DNA from: Pirellula staleyi DSM 6068 | GTDB taxonomy: Bacteria; Planctomycetota; Planctomycetia; Pirellulales; Pirellulaceae | DNA length: 64,000 nt | NCBI GenBank assembly: GCA_945900945.1 | Contig: CAMDKL010000002.1 | Span: 44,232 to 108,231, forward strand | Direction: 5' to 3' | In this document: positions 38,406 through 48,719 of the stretch, in pieces | Position numbering within the stretch: position 1 is the first letter of the stretch | Layout of the letters: each line of letters opens with the position of its first letter | Translations under genes and position numbers: made by a program | Notes under the pieces: generated by a model | What the model saw: the letters and a program-made list of their open reading frames with translations, nothing else | Databases searched by the model: none | Told to the model about the DNA's origin: nothing

Positions 38406-41051
38406 TTGAACAATAAAAAAATGGGTGATGGATTCATATTCGTTACGGGAGCCACGGGTTACGTGGGTGGTCGCCTCGCTCCGTCGCTGCTTCGCGCCGG
38501 ATATACGGTTCGTTGCTTGGCCCGCGAGCCACGTAAACTGGAAGAACGACCTTGGCGCGATGATCCCAAGGTTGATGTCGTTACCGGAGACCTATCTGAC
38601 GTTGATCAACTCGTGGAACAGTTGCAGGGGTGTCCAGTCGCTTACTTCCTGGTCCATTCAATGGAAGCATCAGGAGGAAAATACGCCGAACGAGATCTGC
38701 AACTTGCTTCAAACTTTGCCAAGGCGGCCGCAAGCGCTGGCGTCCGACGGATCATCTACCTTGGCGGATTGGGGGAACTTGGTGATGGTCTAAGTCGCCA
38801 CCTCCGTTCGCGCCGAGAAGTCGAAGATATGTTAGGGTCGACTGGTGTCCCAGTCACAACATTTCGCGCAGCGATGATTATCGGATCGGGTTCGGCGTCT
38901 TTCGAAATCCTGCGTTACCTTGTTGAACGACTGCCCGTGATGGTCACTCCGTCTTGGGTGACGACAGAATCGCAGCCAGTTGCAATCATCGACGTCTTGC
39001 ACTGGCTTGTCCGCTGTCTGGAAGTTCCCCAGACCACTGGACAAACTCTGGAGATCGGTGGGCCCGACATTTTGCCGTATCGTGAGCTCATGCGGATCAT
39101 GGCGGAGGAACTGCACATCCCGAAGCGATTGATTGTGCCAGTTCCGATTCTTACGCCAAGGCTCAGTTCGCTTTGGATCAGTCTGGTCACGCCGGTTTCT
39201 TATAAGATCGCAAGACCACTTGCAGAAGGGCTTCGCAATCGCGTGGTCGTTACCGACGACAAAACCCAACGTCTGATGCCTCATGAACCGCTGGGAGTTC
39301 GAGAAGCGATCAAGCGTGCGCTGCAAAAGTATGAATTGAACGAAGTCGAAACGCGTTGGTCCGTCGCGGGCCCGATCCCCGGCGATCCGCATTGGGCGGG
39401 TGGAAAGGTTTTTATAGACCAACGCTCAGTCATGATTAACGCGGATTCCGCCTCCGTTTTCGCGGCGGTGTGTCGTATTGGTGGCGGTAATGGTTGGTAC
39501 GCGGGCGATATTCTTTGGCGAATTCGGGGCTGGATGGACACGCTCGTCGGCGGACCAGGCTTGCGGCGAGGACGACGTCACAGCGAGCGAGTGGAGTTTG
39601 GCGAAGCACTGGACTTTTGGCGTGTGGTCGGTATCGATCGTGATCGCTCACTGTCGTTACTTGCTGAGATGAAGCTTCCGGGTGTGGCGATGTTGAACTT
39701 TGATCTCGATTCGGAAGGCAATCGTGATCAAACCAGGTTGACGATGACGGCCCGGTATCGGCCTAAGGGTTTGATCGGAATACTCTACTGGTACGCTGTC
39801 GTTCCGCTTCATAACATCGTCTTTGGCGGGATGTTAAAAGGGATACGTAAGACGGCGGAGACCATGCAATTCAATAAAACCCAATTCGTGTCGGGGCCAA
39901 ATAAAGAAAAGACAGAAACGCTAGGCTACGGACGTGCGCGACTTTGGTTAGGTATTTCTTCTGTCGGCACGATCGTGACACTTGCCACGTTGACGCTGAC
40001 TTGGGGAATACTGTCTGGATTCCAGCCTGCGACCGACACGAGCTTTGGATCGCAGGTCACTAGCCTGTCCCTGTTCGTCCTCATCTACATGTTGATCCAG
40101 CTACCCTTTGATTTTCTGGGAGGTTTCTGGTTACCAATGCGATTCGGTCGAACTCACCCAAACCTTGGAACGTTCCTGAGAAGTCTATTTCGAGGCGTTT
40201 TAGTCCACGGTTTTCTTTTGCTGATGTCCGCCATTCTCATCATGACCGCCGGAAAATACGGAGGCGTTGCAGGGACAGTGATTGCGGGCTTGATGATTAG
40301 TTTATTATTGCTTCGACTCCGGGTTCGCATCGCATCCATGATGTCGCAGATGGCACTCCTTCGCGACTCAGCGGCAAAGATTTCGCACGATGAGCCACTC
40401 GACGTCATCAACGTCGAAAGTTCTGATGAAGGTTTTACAGGCGGCATTGTGGGAGTACTTCGCCCAAGATTCCAGTTGCTTCCGATGCGATGGCGAGAAG
40501 TGTTGGGGCCCGAAGGTTACGAACTTGCTGCAAATCGACGAACCTTAGCGATGAAGACAGGTAGTTGGTGGCGAGGGCGAGCGGTCGCATTGCTGTTTAC
40601 TGCGGCTGGACTTTTGGTCGCGGCCTTACTCGTCGCTTCGACAAATCTTGGCACAGCCTGGGGAACGATTCAGTTTAGTCTCTGGTTTTGTCTTTGGTCA
40701 TTCCTGGGACTTCTCACGTTGCCAACACTCAGTCGGCGTGGAGTGATTGAAATCGACGAGCGGGTACAATCAGAGGGATGCACCGCACTCTTGATGCGCG
40801 ACAACACAGAGCGACTTGATCGCTTGCAAGATGGAGAGCCTATGCGTCCGTCGTTGGTTGAGACGATTTTCCATCCGGTCCCCAGCGTGGAAAACCGCCT
40901 GGAGGGGCCACGATCGCATCATGTTGTCGGCTTCTGGGATGCGGCTCGCACTTCGATTTACCTCAGTGTTGCGGGCATTGGACTTCTCGGACGCGCCGTG
41001 CATTGCAATTGCGGTCGCCCAGCGTTGTGGGTCTTTCTTCCAACTGACTGA
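38406..41051 (+). CDS. SDR/NmrA-like NAD(P)-binding domain + DUF2867-like domain + multi-TM C-terminus
   Basis: FIFVTGATGYVGGRLAPSLLRAGYTVRCLAREP; middle KVFIDQRSVMINADSASVFAAVCRIGGGNGWYAGDILWRIRGWMDTLVGGPGLRRGR; later TM helices; terminal RAVHCNCGRPALWVFLPTD. Confidence 0.85.
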   Translation: MNNKKMGDGFIFVTGATGYVGGRLAPSLLRAGYTVRCLAREPRKLEERPWRDDPKVDVVTGDLSDVDQLVEQLQGCPVAYFLVHSMEASGGKYAERDLQLASNFAKAAASAGVRRIIYLGGLGELGDGLSRHLRSRREVEDMLGSTGVPVTTFRAAMIIGSGSASFEILRYLVERLPVMVTPSWVTTESQPVAIIDVLHWLVRCLEVPQTTGQTLEIGGPDILPYRELMRIMAEELHIPKRLIVPVPILTPRLSSLWISLVTPVSYKIARPLAEGLRNRVVVTDDKTQRLMPHEPLGVREAIKRALQKYELNEVETRWSVAGPIPGDPHWAGGKVFIDQRSVMINADSASVFAAVCRIGGGNGWYAGDILWRIRGWMDTLVGGPGLRRGRRHSERVEFGEALDFWRVVGIDRDRSLSLLAEMKLPGVAMLNFDLDSEGNRDQTRLTMTARYRPKGLIGILYWYAVVPLHNIVFGGMLKGIRKTAETMQFNKTQFVSGPNKEKTETLGYGRARLWLGISSVGTIVTLATLTLTWGILSGFQPATDTSFGSQVTSLSLFVLIYMLIQLPFDFLGGFWLPMRFGRTHPNLGTFLRSLFRGVLVHGFLLLMSAILIMTAGKYGGVAGTVIAGLMISLLLLRLRVRIASMMSQMALLRDSAAKISHDEPLDVINVESSDEGFTGGIVGVLRPRFQLLPMRWREVLGPEGYELAANRRTLAMKTGSWWRGRAVALLFTAAGLLVAALLVASTNLGTAWGTIQFSLWFCLWSFLGLLTLPTLSRRGVIEIDERVQSEGCTALLMRDNTERLDRLQDGEPMRPSLVETIFHPVPSVENRLEGPRSHHVVGFWDAARTSIYLSVAGIGLLGRAVHCNCGRPALWVFLPTD

Positions 41052-41142
41052 AGTAAGAATTTTTATAACGTGAGAAGTAACCATTCACGGGTCGCCCACG
41101 TCAAATTGTGTCGTCGGTAATCCTAGAACTGAGAACAACTTG

Positions 41143-42744
41143 CTAGCATTGCCTACTAGGATCGTCGGTATCATCGAAGAGTGACAGTTGCCGATATTCT
41201 GATGCTTTTTTGGGTTTAGGCAACGGATCGCGTTTCTTGCGTGACCCATGCTTTGCAAAAACGCGCTTCGAATCATCAATAGCCGAAGTCGTTTGCCTGA
41301 TCGCGAAGATCTTTTCTTGAGCCGACTTGTAAGCTTTTCGATGATCTACGATCGGGAATGGGTAATCGCGACCGATCATGCAACCAATTTGTGACTGGAG
41401 GTCCAATGGCATATGGTGCGGCTCGGGTAGATACTCGTCGGGAACGCGTGCCAATTCGGGCACGTATTGCCTGATGAAAACTCCCGATGGATCGTGATCG
41501 ACCACCTGTTTCGCAGGTGAGTAGATACGAATGGTATTGATACCCGTCGTGCCCGATTGCATCTGGCATTGCGAAAAGTGGATACCGGGTTCGAAATCTA
41601 AAAAGTGTTTTGCCAAGTAAACTGCCGTTGGTCGCCAATGAAGCCATAGATGATTGGATGCGAACGACATCAACATGGCTCGCATTCGAAAATTGATCCA
41701 ACTGGTCTCATTGAGAGCTCGCATACATGCATCGATCATCGGATACCCCGTTTTGCCTACCGTCCATGCTTCGAACTTCTCTTGATTTAAATCATTCTCG
41801 CGAAGACCATCGTAAACCCTACTGATGTTCTGAAATTCGAGCTCCGGTTCATCCTCCAATTTTTGCATGAAATGACAGTGCCATGCTAGCCTGGAGGAGA
41901 ACGATTTGAGTGACCCCAGCCAACGCGAGTCGAACGATCCAGCGGGAGCTTCGCGAATCTCGCGTTGCCTAGCTGCTAATCGTTGATAAGCCGATTTCAT
42001 GGATATGCAGCCCCAAGCGAGATAGGGACTTAATCGACTACAGTTCTCTCGCGCCGTCACCGGACTGGACATCCCTTTTTGATAATTGACACCGCGAATC
42101 TTTAAGAACGACTCCAATGTCGCGTTCGCTTTATACTCGCCACCGATTTGCAAGTTTGTCTTTCGCGTCGGTGCCAGTCCAAGCTCCTCACCTTTTGGTA
42201 TCCGACCCCAGTCGAAATCGTTAGGGATCATGATACGCGTTGGACTTGAGGCGATTAGCGTATTCATTCGCGTCTGCCAAAGATTTGCCCATCCATTGCG
42301 ATTCTTCAGGGGCCGCACGACCCCGTTTTGAGAAAACTGCGTCCAAGGGATCCCCATTTGCCGAGCCCATTTCGCAACCCGACGGTCTCGTTCGTAGGTG
42401 AAGCCGTTTCCCGTTTCCTCGTGCGAGCAGAGGCCAGCAATGTCGGCATTGTTCGCAATGTCGATAAAGACCTCGGGCAACTCGCCAACGCGAATAGCAA
42501 GATGCCCCCCTATTTTGCAAAGGCGACTCGAAAGATCCTGGAGCGACTCAACGATGAAATCAAAATGAGACCGGTCCATCTCAGGCATGGCCCAAAGCTT
42601 GGGCTCGAATACGTACAGAATCACGGTCGGACCGTTTTGGCAAGCTTCGAAAATTGGACGGTGATCGTCCAATCGCAGATCACGCTTGAGCCAAACCAGT
42701 TGAATAGACGCATGCTGCACGTCAGGAATTTCCCTGGGAAGCAT
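41143..42744 (-). CDS. Cryptochrome/photolyase-family FAD-binding protein
   Basis: [74 protein letters not shown]. Confidence 0.92.
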   Translation of the reverse strand: MLPREIPDVQHASIQLVWLKRDLRLDDHRPIFEACQNGPTVILYVFEPKLWAMPEMDRSHFDFIVESLQDLSSRLCKIGGHLAIRVGELPEVFIDIANNADIAGLCSHEETGNGFTYERDRRVAKWARQMGIPWTQFSQNGVVRPLKNRNGWANLWQTRMNTLIASSPTRIMIPNDFDWGRIPKGEELGLAPTRKTNLQIGGEYKANATLESFLKIRGVNYQKGMSSPVTARENCSRLSPYLAWGCISMKSAYQRLAARQREIREAPAGSFDSRWLGSLKSFSSRLAWHCHFMQKLEDEPELEFQNISRVYDGLRENDLNQEKFEAWTVGKTGYPMIDACMRALNETSWINFRMRAMLMSFASNHLWLHWRPTAVYLAKHFLDFEPGIHFSQCQMQSGTTGINTIRIYSPAKQVVDHDPSGVFIRQYVPELARVPDEYLPEPHHMPLDLQSQIGCMIGRDYPFPIVDHRKAYKSAQEKIFAIRQTTSAIDDSKRVFAKHGSRKKRDPLPKPKKASEYRQLSLFDDTDDPSRQC

Positions 42745-43042
42745 GCGATTTGTCCGGTTGATTCTTAATGCCAGAACGACGACATCGCTCGCTACAATAC
42801 TTCACTTGTTCCCATACTCTTTCCCACTTTTTCCGCCAAGCGAAAGGCCGGCCACAAACAACGCATTTTTTCGTTGGCAAATCCGATTTCGAACGGATCA
42901 TGTTTCAAGATTGTCCCATCAGCAATTGGCCTGTGAAATAGTTGATTTTAGGCGATCGGCAATGTGCAAAGTTTTCGGTTGCTGTACATGAGAACCGTCA
43001 ACGGCCAACAAACCAAACAAGCCACCTAGAAATACCCGAACC

Positions 43043-43831
43043 ATGCCCGAGGGACATACCGTTCATCGCCTTGCAGTGGACCATACCAAGTGGATCGCAG
43101 GCCAACGCCTCAAGGTTAGTTCGCCCCAAGGTCGGTTCGAAGCGGGATCCAAGTTACTGTCCGGCAAGAGTCTAAAATCAGTAGATGCCCACGGAAAACA
43201 TCTTTACTATTCTTTTTCATGCGAACTTGTCCTGCATGTCCACCTTGGGTTGTATGGCAAGTTTCGACTACACCAGTCTCCTCCACCAGAACCTCGGGGC
43301 GCGGTACGCATTCGATTCGTTGGTAAAACGCACACGCTGGACCTGAATGGCCCGAATCAATGTGAGATTCTCAACTCGAAACAGGTTTGCGACTCCAGGT
43401 CAAAGCTGGGCGAGGACCCTCTTCGTTCCGATGCAGATCCGGAGCGAGTTTGGGCTCGAATGCAGAAGAGCAAGAAGCCTATTGGGCAGTTGCTTCTCGA
43501 CCAGTCGATCGTAGCAGGAATAGGAAATATCTACCGAGCCGAGATTCTTTTCTTGCTAAAAATTCATCCGTCACGACCAAGCTGTTCGTTGACCCGTATT
43601 GAGTTCGATGATCTTTGGAAAAAGTCTCTTCGCTTGCTAGCTCTTGGAGTCAAGTACAATCGAGTTATCACGGTCGATCGCGACGAAACAGACAAGCCGC
43701 TTAGCCGACTGAGCTCCGACGAGCGGCTTTTGATTTACAAGAAAGACCGATGCCCACTGTGCCATTCGAAGACACAGACAACGTTGCTTGGCAATAGGCA
43801 GATGTTCGCTTGTTCGGTTTGTCAAGTTTAG
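43043..43831 (+). CDS. Fpg/Nei-family DNA glycosylase
   Basis: MPEGHTVHRLAVDH N-terminus; LLLDQSIVAGIGNIYRAEILF; C-terminal CPLCHSK...MFACSVCQV zinc finger. Confidence 0.93.
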   Translation: MPEGHTVHRLAVDHTKWIAGQRLKVSSPQGRFEAGSKLLSGKSLKSVDAHGKHLYYSFSCELVLHVHLGLYGKFRLHQSPPPEPRGAVRIRFVGKTHTLDLNGPNQCEILNSKQVCDSRSKLGEDPLRSDADPERVWARMQKSKKPIGQLLLDQSIVAGIGNIYRAEILFLLKIHPSRPSCSLTRIEFDDLWKKSLRLLALGVKYNRVITVDRDETDKPLSRLSSDERLLIYKKDRCPLCHSKTQTTLLGNRQMFACSVCQV

Positions 43832-44294
43832 GATTCACTGGCACCATGCACTACTTCCGAACTGACAGTCGACCTCGAGAAGCTCTTTCGTCTTAATAGA
43901 GGGCTTGCCTCCCACAGAGATTGTTCTTGTTCAGACACTTCGCGATGTCTTAATGCTCGCCCACCTCGCTGTTCCTCCCTCGGCGGCGATTGAAGCTGCG
44001 AAAACTTCGATAGCGGATGACAGATCGTTGGCCGAAGGACCGGAGTCCGAAGCCGCGACCAAAATCCACAAGCAAGCGTGCACACAAGTTTTTCAAAAAT
44101 TGTGAACATCATGTGGCCCTGACACAACTGAACTTTCCAAAAAATGCTGGAGCGTACCATCGATTTAAACTGACAACACCCACGGCCGCAGGGGTTTCCA
44201 TCATCCTACAATTTAACGAGATCACAAGTCCTGACCGTAAACTCAACCAATTTCTGGCGTTGCGAGTCAAGTAAGAAGATCCAAGGAAATGTTT

Positions 44295-44705
44295 ATGTTA
44301 GATATTGTTGATACAGCGGTTGGTGCAGGTACTTTTAAGACTCTCGCTGCAGCACTTGGAGCAGCAGGTTTGGTGGATACACTCAAAGGCACGGGCCCGT
44401 TTACGGTGTTCGCACCCACAGATGATGCATTTGCGAAGTTGCCTGCGGGGACGGTGGATAGTCTGCTACTACCTGAAAACAAGGGAAAGTTGGTGGGTAT
44501 CCTGACGCATCATGTGGTTGCAGGCAAAGTGACTGCAGCCGACGTGGTGAAGCTGACGACTGCCACAACCGTGGCTGCCAAGCAAATCACGATTGCTGTC
44601 AAGGATGGCAAAGTCAAGATCGACGATGCGACCGTTATCTCAGCTGACATTCATTGCACTAACGGTGTTGTGCATGTAGTCGATTCAGTAATCTTGCCCA
44701 GTTAA
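44295..44705 (+). CDS. Fasciclin-domain protein
   Basis: [45 protein letters not shown]...[13 protein letters not shown]...[11 protein letters not shown]. Confidence 0.93.
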   Translation: MLDIVDTAVGAGTFKTLAAALGAAGLVDTLKGTGPFTVFAPTDDAFAKLPAGTVDSLLLPENKGKLVGILTHHVVAGKVTAADVVKLTTATTVAAKQITIAVKDGKVKIDDATVISADIHCTNGVVHVVDSVILPS

Positions 44706-44823
44706 CTAGTTGGCAATGCTCAAAGGTGGTACACTTAGTTCGAGACGACCTTAATTTTTTTAACATTAACCCAGATTTTGGGTTGATGTTGTTTTACCAA
44801 CACTTTCCTAGATAGGCAAGCAA

Positions 44824-45039
44824 ATGATTTCTCAACTAAAGCCACTCTCAACGCTATGCTTTTTCCTAGGATTTGCGTCCATTATCGCCTCAATCGCTAT
44901 TTGGTTTCTAACAGGCGGTGATGGGGCTGAGCAAAAAGCGCATGCCGAACGATTCGGGATCTTTGTTGGACTTTGGGCGCCGACCTTCTTTGCGCTGTCG
45001 AGCAGACTTGACCAACCCTCTGGTAACAGCAAGCCATAG
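44824..45039 (+). CDS. Small two-TM membrane protein
   Basis: 71 aa, two hydrophobic segments; FGIFVGLWAPTFFALSSRL. Confidence 0.6.
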   Translation: MISQLKPLSTLCFFLGFASIIASIAIWFLTGGDGAEQKAHAERFGIFVGLWAPTFFALSSRLDQPSGNSKP

Positions 45040-45110
45040 AATGTCGTGTAGGGGGCTTGTTGCTACACAGGCTACAAGTTTATGCCTCTTTTGTAAATCG
45101 GTTATTAGCC

Positions 45111-45386
45111 TCACGACCCCTTCTGATCAGGGCATCGAAAGCGATTCACTTCAACCTCACGAAGAGCGACATGTTTGGTCTTACGACCTGTCGTGCGAGC
45201 TCGCCAGAGTCGAAACGAAGAGGGCTTCATTTCAGCTCGCATCAGCTTGATCACGTCGCCTGGTGTCAGGCTAAACTGGATTTGAATCGCATCGAATGCT
45301 GTTCGATCTTCCCAGGCCATTTGAATGATCCGGTCGATATCTGCAGGTGTCAGTGGCATAGGCTTATACTCGAAGGATTTCGTCAT
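45111..45386 (-). CDS. DUF2805/TIGR03643-type small protein
   Basis: MTKSFEYKPMPLTPADIDRIIQMAWEDRTAFDAIQIQFSLTPGDVIKLMRAEMKPSSFRLWRARTTGRKTKHV; start set to internal ATG at 45386. Confidence 0.85.
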   Translation of the reverse strand: MTKSFEYKPMPLTPADIDRIIQMAWEDRTAFDAIQIQFSLTPGDVIKLMRAEMKPSSFRLWRARTTGRKTKHVALREVEVNRFRCPDQKGS

Positions 45387-46068
45387 CTGCGATGACCCAG
45401 GTTTGATCTGATTTGCATGGATGGATAACTTGCGTACCCGTGAACTCGCCGATCGCGGGCAAAACGAACTGCCGATTGGATAACCAAAAGCAGGGTAATT
45501 TCCCGACGGAGTCCATTTTGGAAGTAAAGCGGTAAGCGGGGTGAAGGTGACCACAGACTAATAGCTTAGTCGATAGGCTAGGTTCTTGCGGAAGATGAGA
45601 AACGGAAACCGAACCGATCTGAGCACCCGAGTCAAGGATTTCAATCGGCCAGCCTTTGATCAATGCAGGAAGGCCCCTGTCGTGATTCCCTAGAACCAAT
45701 GAAAATCGCAGTTGCGGGTGCGCAAAAAAAAACGCATCCAACGATTCTCGGATACCTTGCGTGATCGAAGATCGTGCATGAATCATATCGCCTAGCAATA
45801 CCAGTCGCGATGGGTGACACTCGGAAATCATTCGGGCGATTGTCGCCAGAGTACCGTCAGTACTACCGCGAGGAACCGCGATCCCTTGGCTACGAAATGA
45901 TGCTTCTTTGCCGAAGTGAGTATCCGCAATAAAAAGTGTCTTTTGCTCGGGCCAGTAAACCCCTCGTCGTGCGAGCAATTGAACATCAAGCCCTTCGATG
46001 GAAATCGCAAGCGACGAGAGGCCGGATTGGCCGTTTGTTGCTGAGGCGATTGGAGAATGTTGGGGCAT
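45364..46068 (-). CDS. pdeM: Ligase-associated metallophosphoesterase (PdeM-like)
   Basis: TLFIADTHFGKEASFRSQGIAVPRGSTDGTLATI; LVLLGDMIHAR; LVLGNHDRG; VCGHLHPAY; operon context. Confidence 0.9.
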   Translation of the reverse strand: MPQHSPIASATNGQSGLSSLAISIEGLDVQLLARRGVYWPEQKTLFIADTHFGKEASFRSQGIAVPRGSTDGTLATIARMISECHPSRLVLLGDMIHARSSITQGIRESLDAFFFAHPQLRFSLVLGNHDRGLPALIKGWPIEILDSGAQIGSVSVSHLPQEPSLSTKLLVCGHLHPAYRFTSKMDSVGKLPCFWLSNRQFVLPAIGEFTGTQVIHPCKSDQTWVIADDEILRV

Positions 46069-46124
46069 TATTGGATTGCGACTAAAGTGGGAAAACGGCT
46101 ATCGCCTCAGGCTCGAAGGACGGC

Positions 46125-48605
46125 TTATGCCACCTCGTCCCCAGCGGCGGTTTCAAGTGCCTTTTGCATGCGTGCAACGCGTTCGGCTAGAGTCTCGCTG
46201 CTCATTCTCTCTCTTAACTTATCGACCATCAACGAAAACGCCAGGGGCGTTACCTTTGGTGGATACATCATCCTTATCTTGCCTTCCTGCATACGCTCCA
46301 GTGCACAACTTAGCCGAGTCCATTCTAGTTGTTGTTCAAGTACCTCTCGGCGACACTGCTCTAGCAAAAGATTCCCCGGATCGTGTTCGCTAAAGGCATC
46401 AAAAAAAAGATTGCTACTGGCTTGAATGTGGCTGGTGCTCTTTCTCTGCCCGGGCAAGCCAGCTTGGATCAAACCGGAAACCCTCGCAATTTGACGAAAC
46501 TGCCGCTTCGCCATTTCCGTCGCGTTCATACTCTGACGAACATCGTCCTCAAGTCGCTCTGTCGAAAACAGGCCCTCGGCAATGGCTTTCTCAATTGGTA
46601 AAGGGTGAGGCGATTGCAAGACAATGCCGTGGTCGTTGCACGCCATGCTTATGGTGGTGCGCTGTTGCCGCGTCAAGCGATATGCCAACACCGAAGCCAT
46701 CCCCTCATGCACCAGCCTTCCTTCAAACGGGAACAAGAATACCTGGTAGCCGGACCGCTCGTGAATCACTTCGATCAACAGCTCGTTCGTTCTCGGCAAG
46801 ATACTCCAGCGTTGCTGAAGTTCGAATAGACTTTTCAAGGATTTCATCTCGGGACCTTTCAAGTCTCCGTCTGATGCTTCATGAATCTTCTCACGCAGCG
46901 CAGCGCTCAACTCGCTCGATAGTCGCATGCGTCCACCCATCCAACGTGGAACTGCATCAGGTGTTCCTTTCGAACGCTTGACGTATGCGACATTGTCTCG
47001 GACGATCGCCAGCTCAACTAGTTTGCCCGCGAACAGAAATTTGTCTCCCTGCTTGAGCTTTGATATAAAGCTTTCTTCGACGGTTCCGATCGTGTTACCG
47101 CTCATGTATTTGACCTTCATTGCGGTATCGGAAACGATTGTGCCAATGTTCAGGCGGTGGAGGGTTATCACGCGACGCATCGATACATGATACCGATCAT
47201 TTTCGACCTGGACACGATGAAACTCGGGGTATGCTTTGAGCGAGCTACCGCCCCGAACGATAAAATCGAGTACCCATTGCCATTCGTCATCGGTCAGAGA
47301 TTGAAACGCTTGGGTACTTCTGACTTCTTCCAGCAAGTCTTCGGAAGTAAAACCTCCGCCGATCGCAATCGTGACCGCATGTTGTACCAGGACATCCAAG
47401 GGCTTATTGAGTAGCAGTCGAGCTTCCATCTTGCCATGTTGGATCGCATCCTTGGCGGCTGCAAGCTCGATCAACTCCAAGGCATTCGTCGGCACGAAAA
47501 TCAGGCGGCTTTCGGCTCCGGGTTGATGCCCGCTACGGCCCGCGCGCTGAAGCAAGCGAGCGGAACCTTTGGGGCTGCCAACTTGAAGTACTAGGTCGAC
47601 TGCTGAAAAATCGACTCCTAAGTCAAGGCTACTCGTACAGACAACCGCTCGTAGCTTGCCGTCTCGCAATCCGTTCTCTACCCAGTCTCTTACGCTCGTA
47701 GCGAGTGAGCCATGGTGCACTGCGATTTGCCCCGCCCAATCGGGTCGACATTGCAGCAGGTGTTGATACCAAATCTCCGTTTGCGATCGGGTATTAACAA
47801 AGACGAGCGCACTTTTTACCCCCTCGATCTCTTTGGCAGCTTGAGGAACCATGCGAGACCCAATGTGTCCAGACCATGGGAAGCGTTCCATCTTGTCCGG
47901 AATCAGCGAATCGAGTCGCAATTGCTTTTTTGTTGTGCCCTGAATAATTTTGCAAGGTTGCGTTGATTTGCATCCAATGAGTGCTTCGCCAGCTTGGGTG
48001 AGGTTACCGAGCGTTGCGGATAGGCCCCAAGTTCGAAGATGTGGGTTGAGCTTGCGAAGTCGCGACAACGCCAGTTCAACTTGAATACCTCGTTTGCTTC
48101 CAAGCAGTTCGTGCCATTCATCTATGATGACTCCTTCGATGGCACTCAACTGCGGCTGCAAGGCTGCATGCGTCAGGAGCAGGCAAAGACTCTCGGGAGT
48201 TGTAATCAACGCGGTTGGCAATCGTTTGAGTTGTTTCGCTTTGATGCTTGCGTGGCTATCACCGGTACGAGATTCCAGTAGCCACGGCAGTCCCATTGCT
48301 TCGATGGGGGCACGAAGAGCATTTTCTGTATCTGCCGCTAGAGCTCGAAGAGGTGTTATCCATAGGACGCGAAGAGCCGGCGGATTCTTCGGATTCCACT
48401 CGCTTCGAGTCTTGTTCCGTTTAAGCCAAGCGAGAATCGGTCCTAGCCAAACTGCCAATGTCTTTCCAGTACCTGTGGCCGAATGAACCAAACCGCTGTG
48501 CCCTTCAGAATAGGCTTTCCACGCCTCCGTCTGAAAACGAAAAGGATTTTTTCCCTTGCTGGCAAAGTAATCGCGGACAGTTTGAAGAGGTGTGGGATTT
48601 TTCAA
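46125..48605 (-). CDS. Ligase-associated DEXH-box helicase (Lhr-like)
   Basis: GLVHSATGTGKTLAVWLGPILAWL; RVLWITPLRALAADT; GVIIDEWHELLGSKRGIQVELALSRLR; LQRAGRSGHQPG. Confidence 0.94.
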   Translation of the reverse strand: MKNPTPLQTVRDYFASKGKNPFRFQTEAWKAYSEGHSGLVHSATGTGKTLAVWLGPILAWLKRNKTRSEWNPKNPPALRVLWITPLRALAADTENALRAPIEAMGLPWLLESRTGDSHASIKAKQLKRLPTALITTPESLCLLLTHAALQPQLSAIEGVIIDEWHELLGSKRGIQVELALSRLRKLNPHLRTWGLSATLGNLTQAGEALIGCKSTQPCKIIQGTTKKQLRLDSLIPDKMERFPWSGHIGSRMVPQAAKEIEGVKSALVFVNTRSQTEIWYQHLLQCRPDWAGQIAVHHGSLATSVRDWVENGLRDGKLRAVVCTSSLDLGVDFSAVDLVLQVGSPKGSARLLQRAGRSGHQPGAESRLIFVPTNALELIELAAAKDAIQHGKMEARLLLNKPLDVLVQHAVTIAIGGGFTSEDLLEEVRSTQAFQSLTDDEWQWVLDFIVRGGSSLKAYPEFHRVQVENDRYHVSMRRVITLHRLNIGTIVSDTAMKVKYMSGNTIGTVEESFISKLKQGDKFLFAGKLVELAIVRDNVAYVKRSKGTPDAVPRWMGGRMRLSSELSAALREKIHEASDGDLKGPEMKSLKSLFELQQRWSILPRTNELLIEVIHERSGYQVFLFPFEGRLVHEGMASVLAYRLTRQQRTTISMACNDHGIVLQSPHPLPIEKAIAEGLFSTERLEDDVRQSMNATEMAKRQFRQIARVSGLIQAGLPGQRKSTSHIQASSNLFFDAFSEHDPGNLLLEQCRREVLEQQLEWTRLSCALERMQEGKIRMMYPPKVTPLAFSLMVDKLRERMSSETLAERVARMQKALETAAGDEVA

Positions 48606-48719
48606 TTTGGAGTTTGGTAATCTCTGGAGTTGTTTTGAGACTGAGGAGCTTGCCGATTTTTTTCCGGCATCAATCGGCTAATGCCTCAGGCTCAAAACGG
48701 GATGCGATTTCAACAACTC

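Noticed and set aside
42328-42768. Plus-strand 146-aa ORF opposite the photolyase
   Set aside because: Antisense shadow of a well-supported CDS
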